NCBI RefSeq assembly: GCF_030409055.1
Contig: NZ_CP116619.1
Coordinates: 901,628-965,627, forward strand
Length of the DNA stretch: 64,000 nucleotides
Source of the DNA: Trichocoleus desertorum NBK24
Lineage (GTDB): Bacteria; Cyanobacteriota; Cyanobacteriia; FACHB-46
Direction of reading: 5' to 3'
Below are positions 58,238-64,000 of the stretch, piece after piece. The translations under genes and the position numbers were made by a program. Below the pieces are notes generated by a model. The model saw only the letters and a program-made list of their open reading frames with translations, was not told the DNA's origin and ran no database searches. The stretch's first letter is position 1. Every line of letters starts with the position of its first letter.

Positions 58238-58633
58238 CTAGACCCCAGCTAGACTTTGGCGCTGAAATTCTCTTTGGTCACTCTTAAAATCACACTCTCA
58301 AATTAATGCTTGATTAAGGAGTAATTGCTAATTTCAAAAATTCTACCAAGCCCTGTTTGATTTATAGAAATTATTCTAATTCTTTTCAGATTAATTTAAT
58401 GCAGTCACCCCAGCTCTTTAAAGATAGGAGTAATAAGAGCAAGCGATGCTGCTCACAGTAGTTAGGTGCCTGACCTAGATTGGACTCATCTAAACAGTCC
58501 AGGTCGATGCTGCTTGATTGCCGCCTCATGGGATGATAGAGAAAATGTAAACTTCTCTGTGTCCACACCTGAGCCTGCCCGAAAAAAACAACTCGGCTCT
58601 TGAGTAAGCGTTAAATTCCCCTGTTGTTCAGCC
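58238..58633. other. spacer upstream of the amino acid transporter operon
   Basis: About 396 bp between a minus-strand hypothetical gene and the transporter operon. It should contain the operon promoter. A small hairpin AGAGAA (58538-58543) / TTCTCT (58553-58558) occurs about 75 bp before the start codon. I looked for an NtcA-type GTA-N8-TAC site and found none. No ORF is supported. Confidence 0.4.
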
Positions 58634-59857
58634 ATGAAAAAATTTGCTGCTTATACATCTTCTTTATTAGTCACAGGTAGTTTATTTCTGGGAGCTTGTA
58701 GCCCCAATTCCACGAATACAGCAGCCAACAATACCACCAACGCAACCACCTCAGGATCAGCGGCTCCGATTCCCATTGGCATTGCTGTGGCCCAAACTGG
58801 CCCGGTGTCTTTGTTAGGGCAAGAGCAAGTTGCAGGAGCCAAGCTTGCCGAGAAATATTTCAACGATCAAGGTGGCATCAACGGCACTCCAATCAAACTC
58901 GTGTTTCAAGACACAACCGGAGATGAAGCAGGGGCGATTAATGCCTTCCAAACCTTGATCACCAGGGACAAAGTAGTAGGCATTGTGGGGCCTACTTTGT
59001 CGCAGCAAGCCTTTGGAGCCGATCCGGTGGCAGAGCGGGCTAAAGTTCCGGTGCTTGGCCCTTCTAATACAGCCAAAGGGATACCCCAGATTGGCGATTA
59101 TGTTGCCAGAGTTTCAGCTCCGGTGGCGGTGGTAGCTCCGAATGCAGTCAAAGCGGCATTACAGCTAAATCCTGGAATTAAGAAGGTAGCTGTTTTCTAT
59201 GCTCAAAATGATGCCTTCAGTAAATCGGAGACTGAAACCTTTCAGCAGACGGTGAAAGACCAAAACCTTGATTTAGTAACAGTCCAGAAATTCCAAACGA
59301 TAGACACCGACTTTCAAACCCAGGTAACCAATACGCTCAATCTCAAACCAGAATTGGTGATCATTTCTGGTTTAGCGGCTGATGGTGGGAACTTGGTGCG
59401 TCAGTTGCGAGAACTGGGTTACAAAGGTGTGATTATTGGCGGTAATGGTCTCAACACTTCCAACATTTTCTCGGTTTGCAAAGCACTCTGCGACGGAATT
59501 TTAATTGCTCAAGCTTATAGCCCAGAGCATCCTGGTGAGGTAAATGCGGCGTTCCGCAAGGCGTATCAAGACCAGTACAAGAAGGAACCGCCTCAGTTTA
59601 GTGCTCAGGCGTTTGCAGGGGTGCAGGTCTTCGTCGAAGCTTTAGAGAAAATGGGAGACAAGGCAAAAGCCAATCCAGGGGCGATCGCTGAATTGCGAAC
59701 TGCTTTGAACCAGCAAGTCTTGACGGGTAAATATGAAACTCCTCTCGGTGAGATTGCCTTCACGCCAGAGGGAGAAGTGGTGCAGAAAGAGTTCTACGTC
59801 GCCCAGATCAAAATGGACGGGGATGGCAATAATGGCAAGTTTGTGTTTCTCAAGTAA
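58634..59857 (+). CDS. ABC transporter substrate-binding lipoprotein, branched-chain/neutral amino acids
   Basis: A 407-residue periplasmic binding lipoprotein. The lipobox LFLGAC places the lipidated Cys at residue 22, followed by an Asn/Thr-rich linker and the type I binding fold: PIPIGIAVAQTGPVSLLGQEQVAGAKLAEKYFNDQGGING, VVGIVGPTLSQQAFGADPVAERAKVPVLGPSNTAKG, KKVAVFYAQNDAFSKSETETF, and ELVIISGLAADGGNLVRQLRELGYKGVIIGGNG. It captures the substrate for the two permeases and two ATPases encoded downstream. In cyanobacteria such systems (Nat-type) import neutral amino acids, but the ligand is not certain. Confidence 0.92.
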   Translation: MKKFAAYTSSLLVTGSLFLGACSPNSTNTAANNTTNATTSGSAAPIPIGIAVAQTGPVSLLGQEQVAGAKLAEKYFNDQGGINGTPIKLVFQDTTGDEAGAINAFQTLITRDKVVGIVGPTLSQQAFGADPVAERAKVPVLGPSNTAKGIPQIGDYVARVSAPVAVVAPNAVKAALQLNPGIKKVAVFYAQNDAFSKSETETFQQTVKDQNLDLVTVQKFQTIDTDFQTQVTNTLNLKPELVIISGLAADGGNLVRQLRELGYKGVIIGGNGLNTSNIFSVCKALCDGILIAQAYSPEHPGEVNAAFRKAYQDQYKKEPPQFSAQAFAGVQVFVEALEKMGDKAKANPGAIAELRTALNQQVLTGKYETPLGEIAFTPEGEVVQKEFYVAQIKMDGDGNNGKFVFLK

Positions 59858-59878
59858 GCTTAGCTAGCAGAGCAATTG

Positions 59879-60829
59879 ATGAATTTTACTCTGTTTTTTC
59901 AGCAGTTCTTGAATGGCCTCTCGATCGGCAGTGTTTATGCCATTTTTGCCCTAGGCTATACTCTGGTCTTTTCCATTTTAGGCATTATTAACTTTGCTCA
60001 CGGCGCTATTTTCACCCTCGGCGCTTACTTCACGTACAGCCTCATGGGTGGTGCCTTTGGCTTTAATGGTCTACTAGCAAACGCATCTCTTCCAGTGCAA
60101 CTTCCCTTTGCTTTGGCCTTGTTGCTGGGCAGTAGCTTGGCAGGTTTGGTGGGTGTAGCAGTCGAGCGGATTGCTTTTCAACCGCTACGCCAACGACAGG
60201 CTGACCCCCTCCTTACCGTGGTGTCTAGCTTGGGCGTGGCTGTGGTGATTGTGAACTTGATTCAGTATCTCGTCGGGGCAGAGATTTATACCTTCCCCAA
60301 CAATACCTATGGTGATTTGCCAGCAGCCATTAACTTTGGCACTGCTGCCCAACCGATCATGATTCGCACTGTACAGGTGATCATTTTTGCTGTCTCTGTG
60401 GTGATCCTGGGGATCTTGACCTTTTTAATTAACCGCACCAAGTTCGGCAAAGCTATGAAAGCTGTGGCAGAAGATCCCATAACAGCGAGTCTACTGGGCA
60501 TCAACACCGATCGCTTTATTGTCTTGACCTTCTTCGTCAGTAGCTTTTTAGGCGGTCTAGCAGGCACGTTGGTTGGCTCTAGTGTTGGCATTGCGGGGCC
60601 TTACTTTGGCATCGGCTTTGGCCTTAAAGGTTTGGCGGTCATTGTGCTGGGTGGATTGGGCAGTATCCCTGGAGCGGTGCTAGGGGGGGTGGTAATAGGC
60701 TTAGTGGAAGCGTTTGTGCCCTCGGATTACTCCGCTTATAAAGATGCCGCCGCCTTCGGGATTCTGTTTCTGATGCTGTTGGTGCGACCACAAGGTTTGT
60801 TAGGGCGTACCTTTGTGCAAAAGGTTTAA
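59879..60829 (+). CDS. livH: branched-chain amino acid ABC transporter permease, LivH type
   Basis: A 316-residue permease of the LivH/NatD type. It starts FTLFFQQFLNGLSIGSVYAIFALGYTLVFSILGIINFAHG, an unmistakable family signature, and continues with GVAVERIAFQPLRQRQADPLLTVVSSLGVAVVI, the coupling segment TKFGKAMKAVAEDPITASLLGINTDR and KGLAVIVLGGLGSIPGAVLGGVVIGLVEAF. About eight membrane helices. The ATG at 59879 is preferred over the preceding TTG. It follows the binding protein by 21 bp and precedes LivM by two. Confidence 0.94.
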   Translation: MNFTLFFQQFLNGLSIGSVYAIFALGYTLVFSILGIINFAHGAIFTLGAYFTYSLMGGAFGFNGLLANASLPVQLPFALALLLGSSLAGLVGVAVERIAFQPLRQRQADPLLTVVSSLGVAVVIVNLIQYLVGAEIYTFPNNTYGDLPAAINFGTAAQPIMIRTVQVIIFAVSVVILGILTFLINRTKFGKAMKAVAEDPITASLLGINTDRFIVLTFFVSSFLGGLAGTLVGSSVGIAGPYFGIGFGLKGLAVIVLGGLGSIPGAVLGGVVIGLVEAFVPSDYSAYKDAAAFGILFLMLLVRPQGLLGRTFVQKV

Positions 60830-60831
60830 TC

Positions 60832-61794
60832 ATGTCTAATCCTGGTTTTGACTTCTTTACGACCTACGGTTTCCTGATGGTCTCTATGTTGCTAGGAGCG
60901 ATGCTGGGGCTGTCTCTCTATTTGCCGTTGATGGCAGGGCAGCTATCCCTTGCCAGTCCTGGGTTCTACGCCTTAGGCGGATACATTGCGGCGATTTTGT
61001 CTACCAAGGTGTTTCCCGCTATGGGTGCCACCTTTCCTGTGCCGCTGTTGTTGCTAGAGATGGCGATCGCAGGAGTGCTGTCTGGAGCGCTGGGAGTTTT
61101 GGTTGGAGTGCCCGCTTTGCGGCTGCGGGGCATCTATCTAGCGATCGCCACCATTGCCTTCGTAGAGATTCTGCGTGTCCTCGCTCTCAACTTAGAAATC
61201 ACAGGCGGTGCGGTTGGCATCTTCGGCATTCCACAGCCGTTTCAGACGCCGCTGGAGTATCTCTGGATTGCCGTACCTTTGCTACTTCTGAGTATGTTTT
61301 TCGTCTACCGGTTGGAAAACATTCGAGTCGGTCGTGCCCTGATTGCTATCCGCGAAGATGAACTGGCAGCCGACGCGATGGGGATTAACCCGACGTATTA
61401 CAAAGTCTTGGCCTTCACCTTAGGAGCCATTTTGGCAGGAGTGGTTGGAGCGGTGAGTGCGCACTTCCTCAACACCTGGAATGCCCGCCAAGGTACCTTT
61501 GATGCCAGCATTATCTACCTCACGTTTGTCTTGATTGGTGGCTCTAGAACCGTGGCTGGGCCTGTGTTGGGTGGCATGGTTTTCACCGCTCTACCAGAAG
61601 TGCTGCGGGCGATCGCGGATACACCGAATCTACCGCTTTGGCTAGCCAGTTTTCTGCGGGATGGTCGCTTAATTATCTTTGGCTTGCTCATCGTCATTGG
61701 CACGATCTTTTTTCCGCAGGGTTTAGTCACTCCCGATCTGTTTAAGCGGCGCGATCGCACTAAAAAGATGAGTCCAACTGGAGCGCGGAAATGA
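60832..61794 (+). CDS. livM: branched-chain amino acid ABC transporter permease, LivM type
   Basis: A 320-residue permease of the LivM/NatC type, forming the channel with LivH. Landmarks are LMAGQLSLASPGFYALGGYIAAI, GVLVGVPALRLRGIYLAIATIAFVEILRVL, GRALIAIREDELAADAMGINPTYYK (the ATPase-coupling loop), GVVGAVSAHFLNTWN and LIGGSRTVAGPVLGGMVFTALPE. It starts two bases after the livH stop. The next gene, livG, is 198 bp away; that spacer contains a G/C-run palindromic repeat. Confidence 0.94.
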   Translation: MSNPGFDFFTTYGFLMVSMLLGAMLGLSLYLPLMAGQLSLASPGFYALGGYIAAILSTKVFPAMGATFPVPLLLLEMAIAGVLSGALGVLVGVPALRLRGIYLAIATIAFVEILRVLALNLEITGGAVGIFGIPQPFQTPLEYLWIAVPLLLLSMFFVYRLENIRVGRALIAIREDELAADAMGINPTYYKVLAFTLGAILAGVVGAVSAHFLNTWNARQGTFDASIIYLTFVLIGGSRTVAGPVLGGMVFTALPEVLRAIADTPNLPLWLASFLRDGRLIIFGLLIVIGTIFFPQGLVTPDLFKRRDRTKKMSPTGARK

Positions 61795-61894
61795 TTTACA
61801 GTGGCGTCTATGGCTAGTTTTTTCAATGTTGGCCCCACACCGATGACCGACCGTGTATACCCATCTTCTAAACACGCTCAAAATGCTGCACTGT

Positions 61895-61967
61895 GCCCCC
61901 CTAACCCCCCAAGTTTGGGGGGGAACTAGATTTTTAACTTCCCCCAAATTTGGGGGATTGAGGGGGC
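61895..61967. repeat. G/C-run palindromic repeat inside the transporter operon
   Basis: About 73 bp with nested inverted repeats: CCCCCCAAGTTTGGGGGG (from 61905) and CCCCCAAATTTGGGGG (61941-61956), enclosed by outer runs of CCCCCC and GGGGG. Elements of this look (CCCCCTCAATCCCCCAAATTTGGGGG on the other strand) are dispersed in many cyanobacterial genomes. It lies between livM and livG, 30 bases before the livG start, and could attenuate or stabilise that part of the transcript. Confidence 0.8.
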
Positions 61968-61992
61968 TGAAAAGTCTCAAACGTAGACACCC

Positions 61993-62799
61993 ATGATCAA
62001 CTCACCTGTCCTTGAAAGTAGCTCTACTCCTCCCCAGACTCTCTTGGAAGCTAAAGCATTAACTCGTCGCTTTGGAGGGCTCTGTGCCGTGGATGCGGTT
62101 TCTTTTACTGTCCATCCAGGGGAGATCTTTGGCTTGATTGGGCCTAACGGTGCGGGAAAAACCACCCTATTCAACTTGATCACCGGACTCATTCCTCCCT
62201 CTAGCGGTCAACTGTTGTATCAAGGTGCAGATATCTCTCGGCAGCGACCGTATCGCATTGCAGCAAAGGGAATTGCTCGCACTTTTCAGAATATCCGGCT
62301 GTTTGCTGACTTGTCGGCGCTAGAAAACGTGATGATCGCGCAACACATTCATACCAAAAGCGGCCTGTTTACGGGTGTATTTGGCCTACCACTCGCTTCT
62401 CAAGAAGAACGACAAACTCAGACAAAAGCCTTAGAACTGCTCAAACTAGTAGGATTGAGCGATCGCGCTACTGAAAAAGCTTGTAACTTTCCCTATGGAG
62501 ACCAACGCCGCTTGGAAATTGCCCGCGCCTTGGCCCTAGAACCTCAAGTCCTGCTACTCGATGAACCTGCGGCAGGAATGAACCACAGCGAAAAACAACA
62601 ATTGAGTGAATTTATCCGAGATATTCGCGCCCAATTTAACTTAACGGTACTGCTAATTGAGCATCATGTACCCTTGGTGATGGGATTGTGCGATCGCATT
62701 GCTGTCCTCAATTTCGGCAAACTGATTGCCCTCGGCCAACCGAGTGAGGTGAAATCTGACCCAGCTGTGATTGAAGCTTACCTAGGAGTTGAAGCATGA
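61993..62799 (+). CDS. livG: branched-chain amino acid ABC transporter ATP-binding protein, LivG type
   Basis: A 268-residue ATPase. Walker A is IGPNGAGKTTLFNLITG, the Q-loop region includes GIARTFQNIRLF (typical of LivG), the signature-like segment is NFPYGDQRRLEIARAL, and Walker B is VLLLDEPAAGMNHSEK, with LIEHHVPLVMGLCDRIAVLNFGKLIA after it. The signature Leu-Ser-Gly-Gly is replaced by FPYGDQRR, a LivG trait. It pairs with LivF, whose start overlaps its stop by four bases (ATGA). Confidence 0.95.
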   Translation: MINSPVLESSSTPPQTLLEAKALTRRFGGLCAVDAVSFTVHPGEIFGLIGPNGAGKTTLFNLITGLIPPSSGQLLYQGADISRQRPYRIAAKGIARTFQNIRLFADLSALENVMIAQHIHTKSGLFTGVFGLPLASQEERQTQTKALELLKLVGLSDRATEKACNFPYGDQRRLEIARALALEPQVLLLDEPAAGMNHSEKQQLSEFIRDIRAQFNLTVLLIEHHVPLVMGLCDRIAVLNFGKLIALGQPSEVKSDPAVIEAYLGVEA

Positions 62800-63569
62800 G
62801 CCCAGCGCCTGAGCAAGCAGAACCTCAAGCCAGCCCAACTCCTAGCCAGATTTCTGCTGCATTACCGCTCTTGGAAATACGTGGTTTAAGCGTCAACTAT
62901 GGCGGGATTCAAGCTTTGCAAGAAGTCAATTTGGTCGTGAATCTAGGCGAAGTGGTGACGCTGATTGGCGCTAACGGAGCTGGCAAAACCACCACACTCC
63001 GCACCATCTCCCGCATCCTCAATCCTCGCCACGGGCAAATTGTCTATGCTGGGCGAGACATCACCCGTCGCAAAGCGCATGAAGTCGTGGCACTGGGAAT
63101 GGCTCACTGCCCCGAAGGTCGCCGAGTTTTAGCCAAGCAAACCATCCTCGATAATTTAGAGCTAGGCGCTTATGTCCGCTCCAATATGGCGGCAGTTAAG
63201 CAAGACATCGAGCAGCAATTTCAACTCTTTCCACGCTTGGCCGAACGTCGGCATCAACTGGCAGGTACGCTCAGCGGCGGTGAACAACAAATGCTGGCGA
63301 TCGCGCGGGCTTTGATGAGTCGGCCCAAGTTGTTGCTATTAGACGAACCGAGTTTAGGCTTAGCTCCCGCGATCGTCCGAGAGATCTTCACTATTATCGA
63401 GAATCTTCGCACTACTGGCGTCACGATTTTATTAGTCGAGCAAAACGCCCACCTCGCCCTCCAAGCCGCCGATCGCGGTTATGTGTTAGAAGCAGGCCAA
63501 ATCACCCTAGCTGGGCCTGCCAAAGACCTGCTGCAAGACGATCGGGTCAAGCAAGCTTATTTGGGTTAA
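62796..63569 (+). CDS. livF: branched-chain amino acid ABC transporter ATP-binding protein, LivF type
   Basis: A 257-residue ATPase with a 25-residue Pro/Ala/Gln-rich N-terminal extension before LEIRGLSVNYGGIQALQEVNL. Walker A is LIGANGAGKTTTLRTIS, the signature is TLSGGEQQMLAIARAL, Walker B is LLLLDEPSLGLAPAIVREIF, and the His loop is LLVEQNAHLALQAADRGYVLEAGQI. The GMAHCPEGRRVLAKQTILDNLELGAY stretch is typical of LivF. It starts within the livG stop (ATGA), so the two are made in equal amounts. Last gene of the operon. Confidence 0.95.
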   Translation: MSPAPEQAEPQASPTPSQISAALPLLEIRGLSVNYGGIQALQEVNLVVNLGEVVTLIGANGAGKTTTLRTISRILNPRHGQIVYAGRDITRRKAHEVVALGMAHCPEGRRVLAKQTILDNLELGAYVRSNMAAVKQDIEQQFQLFPRLAERRHQLAGTLSGGEQQMLAIARALMSRPKLLLLDEPSLGLAPAIVREIFTIIENLRTTGVTILLVEQNAHLALQAADRGYVLEAGQITLAGPAKDLLQDDRVKQAYLG

Positions 63570-63633
63570 TTCAGGGTGTTAATTCGGGGCTAACTCGATT
63601 ACTGCTGCTTCTGCGTCCTCCAGTTCAACTCTC

Positions 63634-64000
63634 ATGCGATCGCTAGACTTCTTTGTGTTGAATCGTCCTGCCGCTCTCTTGCCTAAATTTATCCTGCCCC
63701 TAGCCACAGTCCTTCTCACTAGCCTTCTGGTTCCAGTTGTGGCTGAGGCGCGTAGCCAGCTTTATAAACCGCCCTCGTTGCAGTTCGATCGCTCCATCTC
63801 CGAGCAGCTTTCTAACCGAGACATTCCAACTGGACAAGGCGGTTTTGCCAAAGACTATGTGATTACCTGCAACGCTGGCGATCGCCTGACGATCACTGTA
63901 ACTTCAACGGACTTTGACCCAATGGTGGCGGTGATTGCACCCGATGGCTCTACCCTGGCCGAGAATGACGACGGCGAAGATGGCACGACTAACGCTGCTC
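63634..64000 (+). CDS. exported PPC-domain-like protein (cut by the window edge)
   Basis: The reading frame from ATG 63634 is open to the edge of the window (122 codons seen). It has an N-terminal signal peptide (LLPKFILPLATVLLTSLLVP, cleavage near VAEARS), then a beta-rich domain: FDRSISEQLSNRDIPTGQGGFAKDYVITCNAGDRLTITVTS, then FDPMVAVIAPDGSTLAENDDGEDG. The Gly-Asp-x-Leu and FDP-x-(hydrophobic) ... NDDG pattern is that of bacterial pre-peptidase C-terminal (PPC) domains. The rest of the protein, which may be a protease or another enzyme, lies outside. It is 64 bp past livF. Confidence 0.8.
   Translation, partial: MRSLDFFVLNRPAALLPKFILPLATVLLTSLLVPVVAEARSQLYKPPSLQFDRSISEQLSNRDIPTGQGGFAKDYVITCNAGDRLTITVTSTDFDPMVAVIAPDGSTLAENDDGEDGTTNAA

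Noticed and set aside
58238..58633. NtcA binding site upstream of the amino acid transporter
   Set aside because: No GTA-N8-TAC was found in the spacer.

Overview
The window is cyanobacterial chromosome. The palindrome GCGATCGC (HIP1, the hallmark repeat of cyanobacteria) recurs in most genes and spacers. The gene content agrees: the rpmG-rpsR-RNase II block, DUF2301, DUF4336, DUF1361, type IV pilin-like G/H proteins, a KirBac-type channel, treY/treZ and large hybrid histidine kinases. A filamentous, desiccation-tolerant (Leptolyngbya-like) lineage would fit, but the species cannot be read from the sequence.

Layout. 0-5 kb holds housekeeping and conserved genes: YjbQ, DUF2301, a YdcF-like protein, dprA and a Gfo/Idh oxidoreductase. 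5-9 kb is accessory: an AT-rich membrane-protein gene without HIP1 sites, then an exported-protein gene broken by a one-base frameshift and by a complete ISKra4-type insertion with 9-bp target duplications. 9-15.4 kb returns to conserved genes: moeA, RDD protein, rpmG, rpsR, RNase II/R, FHA protein, Lin0512. 15.5-20 kb is a second accessory patch: a small protein made of eight nine-residue repeats, a Doc toxin-antitoxin pair, a coiled-coil protein with a HEPN-like motif, an IS110 remnant with its upstream leader, and an ISH3-type IS. 20-31 kb carries DUF4336, an M15-like peptidase, a Kir channel, two pilin-like proteins, two rhodaneses coupled to a fatty acid hydroxylase-type protein, an SH3-like exported protein, a lone HsdR-N-type nuclease and an SLH-domain protein. 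31-36 kb is treZ-treY, which make trehalose from maltodextrins. 36-46 kb holds mixed metabolic and membrane genes, ending in a PEP-synthase-like protein with a degenerate ATP-binding half. 46-55 kb is a signalling block of three large histidine kinases and one Rcp1-like response regulator, all on the minus strand. 55.6-57.8 kb is comF, split by an IS4/IS701-type element. 58.6-63.6 kb is a five-gene branched-chain or neutral amino acid ABC transporter operon. The right edge cuts an exported PPC-domain-like gene.

Main observations. (1) Two host genes are cleanly interrupted by IS elements whose ends and target duplications can be read to the base. Removing the IS and one duplication restores the frame exactly. 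One of them is comF, a natural-transformation gene, while dprA in the same window is intact. (2) A tandem pilin-like pair in which the second member has Arg in place of the near-invariant Glu5. (3) A nonapeptide-repeat miniprotein. (4) An IS110 remnant that keeps the leader expected to encode bridge RNA. (5) A PEP-synthase-like protein lacking its ATP-grasp signature. No CRISPR array, rRNA or tRNA gene was recognised.
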